DNA of 64,000 bases from Carya illinoinensis (GCF_018687715.1 NC_056756.1:37544480-37608479); one strand, 5' to 3'; positions 47,511 to 59,596 are shown, counted from the stretch's first letter. Notes: generated by a model from the letters alone, not told the origin. Program-made: numbers and translations.

Positions 47511-48893
47511 TGATTATGCCCAAAGAATAACACAGTAGTTGTAGCATAGCTTTGGGGTGTCGATTCCACAGGGAGACAAATTAAAAGAATAGCAAGAGGA
47601 ACAAAGAAACTAAAGAAAAAATATTAAATAAGTAATAGAGAACAAAAATTAATTTTAAATGTAAATTCAAGTGAACCAAAGTGATTAACAGAAAAAATAC
47701 TCAAATTTGACAAACAATAGAGCGTCAGGAATCCCTTGCACAAATCTGGTATTTTAATTATTCTTAATTCATTGGATAATTCAATTAGGAACTCAATTCC
47801 CGCAATTCCCAATCGGAAGGTATAAATTTATAAACCAGACTTAAATCAAATGTAACCTTTTGAAAAAACATTCACCACTTTTAAAAAACGTGAATTACTA
47901 CCCCTATTGATAAAATCCAATGACGACAATATATTCAGGAAACGATATTGTAGCAAAAAACTAAATCAATATAGATAAATAATTAATCCAAACATAATCA
48001 AAGAACTAATCCATTCAATAGAAAAAGCATGACTGAATCCATAAACACAATAAATTCTATGATTATTCGGAGAAGAAAACATCAACGATGAATTGAGAAT
48101 GATAAAACAAAAGAGTTTTAGTAATTGAAAATCATATACATGAATTAACAATAAATTAGAAATACTATCTAATGTGCAAGTTCATCCCTAACCCTACTTA
48201 AAAATTTAGTTACCCATAAATATAATGGACAACAAAAATCTCCAGAGAAAACTGAAGCGAACGGTGACCATGGAAGTGATTTTCTCCTCTCTTCAGATCT
48301 GCCTCTTATGCCTCTTATGCCTCTTACTCCCTTCCATTTCGTGCTAATGATATGCTTATATAGGGTAAGAAAGAAACCCTAATGTCCTCTTGATTTTCGC
48401 ATAAAAAAATTGCCTAAATTTTACGACTTATCTTGGCAGCCACGTACACCCTTCAGGAGTTCGAATTTAGAAATCCTTATTAGAGATAAAGTTATAGCCC
48501 TTTAAGATATCTTTCTAATGCATCAAGAATCGCATCAATTCGATATGTGAGTAAAAAGATACAGTCAAAAGATTAAAAGTATATCCAGACTGTCCCTAGC
48601 GAATTTCTGATTTGGACTTCTTGTGGTCTCATTTTGTGATTTTTTTCTTTTTCTCTTCTTCCAAATTGCTCTCAAACCCCATGAATGTCCTCCTTTGAAT
48701 TTGACTGGGCTTGACTTGCTCTTTTATAAATTCTGAAATTAGAAATAAAAAAAAAAAAAAACTGCTTAAGAGTATCCCAACGTAAATAGAAATTCAATTT
48801 AAGAATACACATTAATTCCTATGATTTCTATCCACATTTTAGCATTTTAGTCCAATAATAGGGTATATAGAGTGCACTTTCGTACACTCATCA
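47511..48893 (-). repeat. Athila 3' LTR (left copy)
   Basis: 1383 bp, aligning end to end with 57470-58837. The minus-strand TATA box CCCTATATAAGC is at about 48355-48365. A small 'cctcttatg' duplication (48301-48320) distinguishes this copy. Open frames within it are duplicated in the other LTR and are not genes. Confidence 0.95.
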
Positions 48894-48906
48894 CACCCCT
48901 GAACTT
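48894..48906 (-). promoter_or_regulatory. Athila polypurine tract
   Basis: On the minus strand AAGTTCAGGGGTG directly precedes the 3' LTR end (TGATGAGTG...), the position for second-strand priming. A second G-rich tract (TTGGGGGGTGG on minus) lies at about 51661-51671, after the integrase. Confidence 0.75.
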
Positions 48907-49349
48907 ACTCATTGCTAGTCCCTAACAATTTTCATGTCAAAATAATGAAAAAGACCAAAGAAAATCACACATAAAAGCCATCAAGTTGCACTTTCCAGAT
49001 TCACATATCAAAACAATCTAAGGAATCCAATAACCCATCAAGATCAATCCACCTATAGCAATCCACAGAGTGTGTATGTTCTCCAAGCCATAACCATTGT
49101 ACCACTAACCTTGACACATGCAACATCAAAAACATCTCAAGCAAAAGGTTCAACTCCATAACTCACGGGTATAATAGTGTTTTGTGTAAGGACTCTCTCT
49201 ATGGAGTTGACAATGGGTGTATACACACTCTCATGGAAAATTTTGCAATTATGTACAAGCAACAAGCAAACATTGATCTTATGATAGGAACACTAACAAA
49301 TGAGACTTCCATCAATCTTTCCAACAACTTACTTAGGATCAGAGACCGG

Positions 49350-50634
49350 TGCAAAACTGCAAGTGCACAGTATCGTAGTTTTATAGTAAAGTAATAAGAA
49401 GAGTATCGTCCTCAGGGATTGGTACCTTACTCTTGCCAAATACCAAAATTATGCTAATCTCAATTTTATCTAGAGGAATCGCTAAGGTTTTTGTAGTAGC
49501 AAATAAAACTAGATCAACTCAAGAGAAATAAGCAAAGAAAGTAAAACTGATGTTTGAAGATCAAATTCAATAGGGAAGAAAACTTCTAGGAAATCGATTT
49601 CACCATAATTCTTCACTATGCTTTTCTCATCCAGCTAATTTAACTTAAACCTCTTTTGTCTATTAGCAAATCTCTAATTCATCCAAAAGCCTCTTTCGAT
49701 AGTCAATTGGAAGTGATTCTAGTTTATCAATTCACACAAGAGTATGCAAATTAAATAATCAAGAACGCAATAAGACCAATGATTTAATTACTACACAGGT
49801 TCATACAAGTCTTTCGATCTCTATACTTACCTATGCTGAAATATCCAAGATCTACCCTATGATTCCCTCTTTTGATAGCAAATCACAAGATTAATAATCA
49901 TCTAATCAATGGCCAGTTAATTAGAAGCATTAAACTCAGAATAAATCAGATAAACAAAGAGAGAATTGCATTAAATTAGCATGGACAAACAAGCATAGTT
50001 CGGAATTAGGTTACATCGTTTTCCTAGAAAGAAGAAAATTTAGCTCATACTAGAATTGGAATTCAACATAAACGAATTCACCATAATTGTTCTGAGAAGA
50101 TGGGAAGAAGAAAATAAACACTGAAAAATCCTCCTTGCAGCCTCAACTGATCGTCAAAAGCTCAAGAGAACGATTCAACGCCTTTCTCCCGTCCGTGCTC
50201 GTGTATGAATCCAACGTACGTGCAATAAATTGGAATTCCGTCTCCAAAACAAATGATTTGAATCCCTCTAGCTATGTTTTTCTCTCCCAAAGAGTGTTCT
50301 CCAGTCAAAAACCGCGGCTCTAGAGTGAAGAATGGCCTTTTATATGGTCCCACGACGGAAAACCTAAAATCTGTCAAAATACGATGTTCGCTCGAGCGGG
50401 GTGTCGAGCGCGCGTCGAGCGTTCGACTCTGCCTGATTTCGCTCGAGCGTCCTATCGCGCGCACATCGAGCGTTCGACTCTGCCTGATTTCGCTCGAGCG
50501 GCCAATGTCTCCGCTCGAGCGATCTTCATTTTTCAGCAACCTGCTCGAGCTCCCTGTCGAGCGGCAGTCGAGCTTTTGAATCTGCCTGAATTCGTTCGAG
50601 CGAACTTGTAAAATCTGCAATATGAAATTTTGCA
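49350..50634 (-). mobile_element. LTR of another Athila-like element, in the Athila 3' region
   Basis: A 1285-bp sequence with ends TGCAAAACTG and GAAATTTTGCA (7-bp inverted match TGCAAAA/TTTTGCA). The R/U5-like part resembles Athila LTRs ('agtatcgtcctcagggattgg'). The minus-strand TATA box CCATATAAAAGG is at 50334-50345, with CpG-rich palindromic repeats upstream of it in U3. Five-base flanks are ACCGG and AGCCA and do not match, so the TSD is lost or the LTR was left by a recombination other than simple solo-LTR formation. Confidence 0.75.
50389..50600. repeat. CGCTCGAGCG palindromes in a 51-bp tandem repeat (U3)
   Basis: Perfect CGCTCGAGCG at 50389, 50440, 50491 and 50512. The first three are exactly 51 bp apart and share 'tcgagcgttcgactctgcct'. 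More imperfect tcgag-containing sites follow to 50600. The array sits just upstream of the TATA box in element orientation. Confidence 0.9.
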
Positions 50635-51933
50635 AGCCATCAATGGTCAACACAAAAGGTTGTAATGTGGCTTGGTTTTGGGGTTATATGAAAAAAAAAA
50701 GGATGAAAGAGATTCAAAAACTTCCAAGTACATACAAAGGGAATTTTATTAAATATCTCAATAGACCACACTTCTCACTTAATATACTCTCAAACTTTTC
50801 AGATCATCAAATAATAATGCTTTTTCTTCTTCTTCCTTTTTTTTTCAACAATTTGATGGACAAACACATGTCACTTTTGTATTCTTTCCATCTCTACCAA
50901 CTTCTTTTTTTATTTTTATTTTTTTTCTATTTTTTTTATTTTAGAGCTCACTCAATTGAACACTTGCAACTTGTACTCTTCTCTTTTTTTTTCCGTCTTC
51001 TTCTTCTTCTTCTTTTTAATTGAAAATGATAAAATTAAAGAAAAAAAATACAAATTCCACATCTAGTATACACTTGGAAGTAAAAAGGATAAGAAAATTT
51101 GTGTATAGGTTATACTCCAATGTGGAGAGGCATGGATGATATGGGCATATGAAAAGAAAAAGCTACAAGTGTTTTATTGGCTCAAAGTTGGCTACTAGGG
51201 GTCTATGATGGAAAGGATAGCTTGAAAGCTCAAACGTTAATTCTAAGTTGACCTTCGTCATATCCCAAGTACATCCACCATTGTACTGCAAACCATGTAA
51301 TGATATTCTCAAAAGAAGTGCCCAATTCAATAGATCAATGAACGCTTATCACAATTTACTGCATTTGTATGCTCTCAATCCTCTCCAAACTCACATGAAT
51401 ACTTAAGCAAAAGAGTTATCTAGCTACATGTGTCAAACCACCATCTTACCACAAAATTTGGATAAGTTCATTAAGGGTTCTGTGAATGCTTCAGAAAAAA
51501 TGATTATGGTGAGTTTGGTGAATTCAAGAAGATGGCTATGAATGAGAATGAGTACACATGTGAAAATGATGCACGTGTGATGCAAATTAAAAAAAAAATT
51601 GACACATGAAAATATGCCACAGAGTTCCAACAAGCATTTTAAATACTGAATTTGCACTACCACCCCCCAACTTAAATGAAACATTGTCCTCAATGTTTAA
51701 GAAACAAAATTGAATGGGAAGTAACTGAAAATGGTAGAATACACCTGATGAGTGACGTGGGTAGCTCACTAAATACCAAAGATGGTAATCTGAAATGATG
51801 AAATGAAATTATCCTGTAATCAAAAACAAAGAAAACAACAACAAACAAAAAGGAAAAGAAAGAAAATAAGAAAAACAAAAACAAAACAAAGCAAAACAAA
51901 ATAAATAAAGAAACACATACCTTGGTGGTGTGG
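50635..51933 (-). other. Athila 3' non-coding region
   Basis: No env-like open frame survives. It holds T-rich low-complexity sequence on plus (50880-51020), a T/C-rich block and, at 51655-51700, the G-rich tract with 'acattgtcctcaatgtt' on the plus strand, a stretch I recall as conserved after the integrase in Athila elements. Confidence 0.55.
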
Positions 51934-53377
51934 TCAAGGTTGATAGACTGGATCCACAAGTGGAATGTCTTCCACTTCCGGAACTTGCCTATCAATTAAT
52001 ATTTTAAGGCGTTGACCATTTACGTTAAAGATCCGACCATCCTTAGGATCTTCTATTTCTACTGCCCTATTTACAAAAACATTCATTACTAAAAAGGGGT
52101 CACTCCACCTAGACCGAAGTTTTCCTGGGTGCTTATGGAGTCTAGAATCATATTAAAACACTCGATCATTAAGCTTAAACGTTTTTCTCAAAATATTTTT
52201 ATCATGAAACGCTTTCATTTTAGCCTTATAGATTCTAGAGCTCTCATAAGCATCATTTCTCAACTCCTCTAACTCGGTCAACTGAAATTTTCTAAGCTTA
52301 CCTGCTTCTCCCATATCAAAATTGAAATGTTTGATGGCCCAATAAGCTCGATGCTCGAGCTCCATAGGTAAGTGGCAAGTCTTCCCAAAAACAAGCCTAT
52401 AAGATGACATACCTAAGGGAGTTTTTAAAGCTGTACGATAGGCCCAAAGCGCATCAACTAGTCTTAAAGACCAATCTTTGCGATCTGGATTGATCGTTTT
52501 TTTTTTAAATTTGCTTAATTTTCCTGTTTGCAAGTTCTATCTGTCCACTTGTCTGGGGGTGGTAGGCAGTAGAAATCTTATGTATCATCCCATATTTTTT
52601 CATCAAAGCCTCAAAAGAACGGTTGCAAAAATGTGTATCCCGATCACTAATGATAGCACGAGGTGTGCCAAATCGAGATAACACATTCTCTTTGAGAAAT
52701 TTGATTACCGTCCTATTATCATTGCTCCTGCAAGCTGCTGCCTCTATCCATTTTGACACATAATCTACTACCACAATAATATATTGATATCCAAAAGGAG
52801 GAAATAGTCCCATAAAATCAATACCCCAACAATCAAAAATTTCAATCACTAAAATTGGATTTAGGGGCATCATATTACGACGGGATATAACTCCTAACTT
52901 TTGACACTTTTCACATGAGCGACAATAGATGTTTTCATCCTTAAATATGGTGGGCCAATAAAATCCACACTGCAGAATTTTTGCAGCGGTTTTCTTCTTT
53001 GAAAAGTGGCCTCCACAAGGTTGAGAGTGACAAAATTCTAAGACGCTAGTAATCTCTTCATCAGAGATGCAACGCCTTAAAATTTGGTCAGGGCAGTATT
53101 TGAAAAGAAAAGGATCATCCCAATAGAAATTACGTACCTCAGTTATGAACTTCCTCTTGTCCTGAGCGCTCCAATCCACCGGTATCTCACCTGCAGCCAA
53201 ATAATTCACAATATGAGCAAACCATGGTAGAGAAGTAATAGATAGTAAATGCTCATCAGGAAAATCATCCCTAATTGGCAGGTGGTCAGAGGTGTCCTCA
53301 AATGTAAGCCTCGAGAGATGGTCAGCCACTACGTTCTCCACTCCTTTCTTGTCTTTGATGGTGACGTCAAATTCCTG
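51934..53377 (-). pseudogene. Athila integrase
   Basis: Reads on from the RNase H after an amber TAG (53380-53378). It has ENVVADHLSRL, an HHCC zinc module (CHSQPCGGHF, then CRSCEKCQKLG), the first catalytic Asp in FDCWGIDFMG, the second in AIISDRDTHF and the Glu within [15 protein letters not shown] context. A frameshift in an A-run near 52505-52533 moves it to the frame ending at 52153, after which a TAA at about 52150 and then readable sequence lead to the stop at 51936-51934. The family role is cDNA integration. Confidence 0.9.
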
Positions 53378-55027
53378 CTAAAGTAAAATCCATCGTATTA
53401 ATCGTGCCTTAGCATCCTTATTTGTAAGAAGGTACTTAAGGGTTGCATGATCTGTAAAAATAATAATAGGAGAACCAATCACGTAAGCACGAAACTTATC
53501 CAAAGCAAACACTAAAGCTAGCAACTCTTTTTCAGTGGTGGAGTAATTCATCTGAGCACTATTTAGAGTTCTACTAGCATAGTAAATGACAAAAGGCTTT
53601 CCCTCCCTTCGCTGTCCAAGTACAACACCTACAGCAAAATCACTTGCATCACACATAATCTCAAAAGGTAAAGTCCAATCAGGTGGCTGCATTATGGGTG
53701 CTGAGGTAAGCTTGCCAATTAGCGTTTTAAAGGCCTCTTGACAATCTTGTGTCCACTCAAATGGGGCATCTTTAGCTAGGAGGTCACATAGTGGTCTAGA
53801 TATGGTGGAAAAATTCTGTATGAACCTCCTATAAAAGCCCACATGACCAAGAAAGGATCTCACGTCCTTTACTATCCTAGGTGTAGGCAACTTAGAAATT
53901 AATTCAATCTTAGATTGATCTACCTCTATTCCCCTAGAAGAAATAATATGCCCTAACACAATACCTGAAGGTACCATAAAGTGGCATTTTTCCCAATTCA
54001 AAACCAATTCCTTCTCCTCACAGCGAGTCAACACCCTCTCTAAATTCAATAAGCATGCATCAAAAGTAGATCCAAAGACAGTCAAGTCATCCATAAAAAC
54101 TTCCATACAATTTTCAACCATGTCACTAAAAATGCTCATCATGCAACGTTGAAAAGTAGTAGGTGCATTACACAATCCAAATGGCATTCTACGAAAAGTA
54201 TAAGTACCAAAAGGACAAGTGAAAGTGGTTTTATCCTGGTCTTCTAATGCAATTTCAATTTGATAATAACCAGAATAACCATCCAAGAAACAATAGAAAG
54301 GATGACCAGCCACACGCTTAAGAATTTGATCAATAAAAGGGAGAGGAAAATGGTCTTTCCGGGTGGCAGCATTCAATTTTCTATAATCAATGCACATCCG
54401 CCACCCAGTCACAAGTTTTGTAGGGACTAGCTCTCCCAGGTCATTCTTCACCACAGTAACACCTGACTTCTTAGGAACAACCTGTGTAAGACTTACCCAT
54501 TTACTATCAGCAATAGGATATATGATTCCTGCATCTAATAGTTTCAACACTTTATTTTTTACCACTTCTTTCATAGTAGGATTAAGCCTACGCTGGGGGT
54601 CTCTACGAGGGCTAGTTCCTTTCTCCAAATTAATTTTATGAGAACAGACCAGGGGACTAACACCTTTTATATCAGCAATGCTCCAACCTAAGGCTGACTT
54701 ATGCTCACTTAGGATCCGAATTAATTTCTCACCTTGAGACTCAGACAATTCAGATGAGATAATAACAGGAAAAGTATCACATGGACCAAGGAAAACATGC
54801 TTTAAACCCTTAGGCAGAGGTTTCAGTTCAACTTTGGGTGCTTCCACACTTGAAGGAATTTGTTTTTCCTCTCTCTCAAGAAACTTCTCAAACTTCGGTT
54901 GCCAGGCCCGAGTGCCATAATCCTGAGTTCTATCAAAGATAGCACAAATATCAACTACATCAGATGGATTACTGATATAATCAAACTCAGAATTAACAAG
55001 AAAATACTCAAGGGGGGTCAAAATCAT
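53378..55027 (-). pseudogene. Athila reverse transcriptase-RNase H
   Basis: 549-codon frame, nearly intact. RT: GWSIADIKG, WVSLTQVVPKKSG, GWRMCIDYRKLNAATRKDHF, FLDGYSGYYQI, MPFGLCNAPTTFQ and the catalytic EVFMDDLTVFG. RNase H: IMCDASDFAVG, TEKELLALVFALDKF and FTDHATLKYL. It ends in an amber stop at 53380-53378 in what should be a Gln codon, after RLIRW. The start lies in a different frame from the protease; a C-run (about 55012-55017 on the minus strand) is the likely slip site. Confidence 0.93.
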
Positions 55028-55919
55028 GAGCTATAGAAACTCCCCTTTCTATGAGTGAGTCAATCATGTATGTCTGGTGGCTCTCGTCATCATCTTCTGG
55101 CTGTTTTGCAATATGGAAGATATTCACCTCAAGAGTCATGTTTCCAAAAGAAAGCTTCATGAGCCCATTCCTGCAATTAATAAGAGCATTAGCAGTGGCA
55201 AGGAAAGGCCTACCTAAAATCACAGGAATTTTAGAAGTAGTATCAACAACAGAGTTAGTGTCAAGGATTAGGAAATCAACAGGATAATAAAATTTATCAA
55301 TTTGAATTAGAACATCCTCTACCACACCCCGGGGTACTTTGACTGAACGATCAGCCAATTGTAATACCAGAGTGGTTGGTTTGATTTCTCCCAACCCCAA
55401 CTGCAAATAAATAGAATATGGCATTAGATTCAAGCTAGCTCCTAAATCTAGCAAAGCTTGCCCAAACTCATGATTTCCAATGCTGCATGCAATGGTTGGG
55501 CAACCAGGATCCTTGTACTTTGGAGGAATCCGCTGCTCAATTAGAGCACTAACTTGCTCTGTCAGAAATGCTGTCTTCTTAACATGGTGCTTCCTCTTGA
55601 CTGTACACAAATCTTTAAGAACTTTTGCATAAGTAGGAACTTTTTTAATAACATGCAAAAGAGGGAGGTTAATTTTTACCTGCTTGAGATTCTCCAAGAT
55701 TTCATTGTTAGGATCCAAAGTTCGCTTATTCAGTTTTAAAGCTTGAGGAAATGGTACCTTAACTGGGCTCTTTATTACCTCAGCTTCTTTGGGCAGCTCA
55801 GCACCACTATTGCTTTGATTCTCTTCCACATCCTCTGATTTGTTCGTTGTTGGGATGTGTAATGACTTACCACTTCGTGTAACAATGGCATTTGCATCCT
55901 TCAAATTCTCTTGTGCCAT
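55008..55919 (-). CDS. Athila protease region
   Basis: 304-codon frame, MAQENLKDANAIVTRSGKSL at the start (the Athila 'RSGK' block), then a linker, IPPKYKDPGCP, and the aspartic protease core LDLGASLNLMPYS. It continues through ILGRPFLATANALINCRNG, the flap/end region. It overlaps the RT frame by 20 nt in another phase. The frame itself is open, so cleavage-competent sequence could survive, but expression is doubtful because gag is broken. Confidence 0.88.
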   Translation of the reverse strand: MAQENLKDANAIVTRSGKSLHIPTTNKSEDVEENQSNSGAELPKEAEVIKSPVKVPFPQALKLNKRTLDPNNEILENLKQVKINLPLLHVIKKVPTYAKVLKDLCTVKRKHHVKKTAFLTEQVSALIEQRIPPKYKDPGCPTIACSIGNHEFGQALLDLGASLNLMPYSIYLQLGLGEIKPTTLVLQLADRSVKVPRGVVEDVLIQIDKFYYPVDFLILDTNSVVDTTSKIPVILGRPFLATANALINCRNGLMKLSFGNMTLEVNIFHIAKQPEDDDESHQTYMIDSLIERGVSIAHDFDPP

Positions 55920-56157
55920 GTGTTGACTATGGGGTACAGATTGAGCCTGAGAAGGAAACTTACCTCGCTCAAATTCTCTTGTGCCATTTGGACACTTGGC
56001 TTTTTATCTCCTTATTTTTTTGAACAACCTGCGTAATCAAAGATTCAAACTTTTGGTTAGTCTTACCTTGTGCCTCAATAAAAGCATGTAAAGTATCTTC
56101 TAAGGGGCTCCTAAAAGATGAAGGTGCATGATATGGTGTAGGATATGATCTAGGGGG
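55920..56157 (-). other. Athila gag-protease linker, degenerate
   Basis: Non-open sequence between gag and protease, without motifs that I recognise. A stop after ENQPPA at 56158 ends the gag frame. Confidence 0.5.
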
Positions 56158-57193
56158 TTATGCAGGCGGCTGGTTTTCAGACTTCCAGCTAAAATTGGGG
56201 TGATTACGCCACCCCAGATTATAGGTGTCAGAGAAATGTGTAAAAGGCTTCTTGTACATACCTAAGGCATTACATTGTTCCTCATACATTCCTCTCATCT
56301 CAGCAAATGTGAGACACTCTTGGGCAAGGTGATCTACCCCACCACACACAAAACATGGTCCAAAAGACTCTGCATGATTAGCCACGTGTGTTGACTTTAA
56401 GTCCTTAGTCTTCAACGCCTCTAGCTCTCTAGTGAGCATCTCAACCTTAGCTTTTAGGTTATCTTCTTCCCTGAGATGGTAAATTCCACCACCATTTAGG
56501 TTTGCTGCAGGTCGTGACCTATTTGTGCTCTCAGTAGCACTAGGTCCAGTCCAAGTGTGAGCTTTTTCAGCAAGCTCATTAAGGTATTCTATGGCCTCAT
56601 CAGGATCTTTCTGTAAGAACTCACCATTACACATCATCTCCACAAATTGACGCTCTCTAGGTGTAAGTCCCTCATAAAAATAGCTCACTAAGTGCCAATT
56701 CCCATATCCATGGTGAGGACACATACTCAATAGCTCCTTAAATCTCTCCCAAGACTGATACAAAGTCTCACTATCCTTTTGTACAGAGGTGGAGATTTGC
56801 CTTTTTAAAGCATTGGTCTTATGTTGTAGAAAGTATTTATTAAAGATGACCTGAGTCATCTCATTCCATGACCCAATAGATCATGGTCTCAATGAGTATA
56901 GTCAACTCTTAGCTCTATCTTTCAAAGAGAAAGGAAAGAACTTAAGTCTCACAATGTCATCAGTTGCATTTTGACTATGAAAAGTCGCAACTACTTCCTC
57001 AAACTCTCTAATGTGCACATATGGATTTTTCATTTTCCAAGCCATGAAAAGTAGGGAGTAACTGTATCATCCCTGTTTTAAAATCCAATTGGCAAATATT
57101 AGCTGGAAACATGATGCATGATGGTGTGGCTGTGCGTGTAGGGTGGAGGTAATCCTGAAGGGTATTAGTGGGTTGATCTTCGTGTTCACTCAT
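56158..57193 (-). pseudogene. Athila gag, degenerate N-terminus
   Basis: The likely ATG is at 57193 (MSEHEDQP). Frame 57334-57008 holds YLHPTRTATPSCIMFPAN and LLPTFHGLENE. A frameshift near 57020 follows, then a stretch with two TGA codons (sites expected to be Trp and Arg), then the open frame 56859-56158 with the capsid core (FNKYFLQHKTNALKRQIS, YESWERFKE-like, YFYEGLTPRERQFVEMMC) and a zinc knuckle CFVCGGVDHLAQEC (CX2CX4HX4C). Its role is capsid and RNA packaging. Confidence 0.87.
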
Positions 57194-57447
57194 TTTCTCA
57201 GAATTAGAAGAATTATCAAACAAATTATTAGAAAAATTAAACTCTGACTCTAACACAGGTCTACAAGCAAACCGACCCAAGGCGTCTCTATACCTGTGCA
57301 TGCAAGGTAGAGAAAAACGCAACACTAAAAACAACTACAAAAAGAAAAAAAAAAAAAAAAGGATGCAGCAAGCTAAAATACGAAACGAAATTACCGCATT
57401 TACAAACTGTTGAAAAGAAAAACTATCTCACAATTCTTCTACCGTCT

Positions 57448-57466
57448 CCCCGGCAACAGTGCCAAA
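57448..57466 (-). promoter_or_regulatory. Athila primer-binding site
   Basis: After the 5' LTR the minus strand reads TTTGGCACTGTTGCCGGGG. The TGGCxCTGTTGCCGGGGA type is usual for Athila, as I recall. The identity of the tRNA primer was not checked. Confidence 0.88.
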
Positions 57467-57469
57467 ATT

Positions 57470-58837
57470 TGATTACACCCAAAGAATAACGCGGTAGTTG
57501 TAGCACATCTTTGGGGTGTCGATTCCACAGGGAGACAAATTAAAAGAATAGCAAGAGGAACAAAAAAACTAAAGAAACAATATTAAATAAGTAATAGAGA
57601 ATAAAAATTAATTTTAAATGTAAATTCAAGTGAAGCAAAGTGATTAACAGAAAAAGTACTCAAATTTGACAAACAATAGAGCGTCGGGAATCTCTTGCAC
57701 AAATCTGGTATTTTAATTATTCTTAATTCATTGGATAACTCAATTAGGAACTCAATTCCTGCAATTCCCAATCGGAAGGTGTAGATTTATAAACCAGACT
57801 TAAATCAAATGTAACCCTTTGAAAAAACATTCACCACTTTTAAAAAACGTGAATTACTACCCCTATTGATAAAATCCAATGACGACAATATACTCAGGAA
57901 GCGATATTGCAGTAAAAAACTAAATCAATATAGATAAATAATTGATCCAAACATAATCAAAGAACTAATCCATTCAATAGAAAAAGCATGACTTAATCTA
58001 TAAACACAATAAATTCTATGATTATTCGGAGAAGAAAACATCAACGATGAATTGAAAATGATAAAACAAAAGAGTTTTAGCAATTGAAAATCAAATACAT
58101 GAATTAACAATAAATTAGAAATACCATATAATGTGCAAGTTCATCCCTAACCCTACTTGAGAATTTAGTTATCCATAAATATAATGGACAACAAAAATCT
58201 CCAGAGAAAACTAAAGCGAACGGTGGTCATGGAAGTGATTTTCTCCTCTCTTCAGATCTGCCTCTTTTGCCTCTTACTCCCTTCCATTTCGTGCTAATGA
58301 TATGCTTATATAGGGTAAGAAAGAAACCCTAATGTCCTCTTGATTTTCGCATAAACAAATCGCCTAAATTTTAGGACTTATCTTGGCAGCTACGTACACC
58401 ATTCAGAAGTTTGAATTTAGAAATTTTTATTGGAGACAAAGTTATAGCCCTTTAAGATATCTTTCTAATGTATCAAGAATCGCATCAATCCAATATGTGA
58501 GTAAAAAGATACAGTCAAAAGACTAAAAGTATGTCCAAATTGTCCCTAGCGAATTTCAGATTTGGACTTCTTGTGGTCTCATTTTGTGATCTTTTTTCTT
58601 TTTCTTTTCTTCCAAATTGCTCTCAAACCCCATGAATGTCCTCCTTTGAATTTGACTGGGCTTGACTTGCTCTTTTATAAACTCTAAAATTAGACATAAA
58701 AAAAATTACTTAGGACTATCCCAACGTAAATAGGAATTTAATTTAAGAATACACATTAATTCCTATGATTTCTATCCACATTTTAGCATTTTAGTCCAAT
58801 AATAGGGTATATAGAGTGCACTTTCGCACACTCATCA
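57470..58837 (-). repeat. Athila 5' LTR (right copy)
   Basis: 1368 bp. In plus orientation TGATTACACC...CACTCATCA, followed by TSD TTACC. Minus-strand TATA box at about 58305-58315. Differences from the left LTR are mostly single-base changes plus the short 'cctcttatg' duplication found only at left. Confidence 0.95.
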
Positions 58838-58842
58838 TTACC

Positions 58843-59330
58843 TGAGCATCCTTCTCTATCGTCTCATCAAAGATATAATACCAAGTAATTTTCCTTGAGA
58901 ATCTATTAATCAGCATACTGTTTATCTCATCTACACAGTCATTCTTTGGTGTTAATACTGCTCAATTCATAAGGAGTTTTAAGTAATTGGAGTAGTCATT
59001 AACATCCAAGAAGACAATATTGTTGTCAATTAGTTCATTCAAAGATGTCTCATCATCTATGTGCAGAATAACCAGGTCGTTTGGTAGAATAATATCATCA
59101 CCAACAATAATAGGCTCTGAACCATTCTCAACTTTGAACAAGAAATATGAAAACAATAGGTCTAGCCTTGCACACATGTTTTCAAACAATCTGAATTTCT
59201 CCAATTTAGGCCATAAATATGACATGACTAAGTTTGAATGACCAGTCAATTCTTCCCTTGTTGCTCTTCGAACAACTGGAAGAACTTGACGGAATGGGGG
59301 CGCCCCCCCCCCCCAAAGACAACTTAAAGA
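58843..59330 (-). pseudogene. Helitron helicase (PIF1-like), middle part
   Basis: Minus strand: VVFGG, then after a damaged G-run (59297-59313) FRQVLPVVRRATREE, then (59249-58962 frame) LWPKLEKFRLFENMCA, IILPNDLVI and an LTPKNDCVDEIN-like stretch to the Athila boundary. This is the core of the Helitron RepHel helicase. The C-terminal part lies on the far side of the Athila element (47025-47505). The Rep nuclease and the N-terminal helicase motifs are not in the window. Confidence 0.85.
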
Positions 59331-59557
59331 AAGTTTGGGTTTTAGCTCCTAAGATCTCTGTGTCTAGCTCTGGTTCTATATGAATGAGGGAACACTTGGA
59401 TATATCACTTTATAAAGAACATCAATGAAGGCGTACTATGTATTTGGAGTTGTGAAATATTTTTCTTTATATTTTCCACCAAAAACCAAATCAGAATTAT
59501 TTATGTGTTTAAGCAATTTACCAAGTGCCTGGATTGTAAAATCGTACTACATCTAAG

Positions 59558-59596
<39 letters not shown>

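Larger units (their letters stand above)
47511..58837 (-). mobile_element. Full-length Athila-lineage Ty3/gypsy retrotransposon
   Basis: An 11,327-bp element on the minus strand, flanked by the perfect TSD TTACC (47506-47510 and 58838-58842), with ~1.37-kb LTRs beginning TGATTA and ending TCATCA. It has a tRNA-type PBS, gag, protease, RT-RNaseH, integrase, a long 3' non-coding region of about 3 kb and a polypurine tract. It inserted into the Helitron helicase gene. The LTRs differ by roughly 5% by eye, so it is younger than the Tat element. It also holds a foreign LTR at 49350-50634. Confidence 0.95.

Noticed and set aside
47624..48151. Small minus-strand ORFs, duplicated at 57583-58110
   Set aside because: They are the same LTR sequence seen in both Athila LTRs and have no domain.
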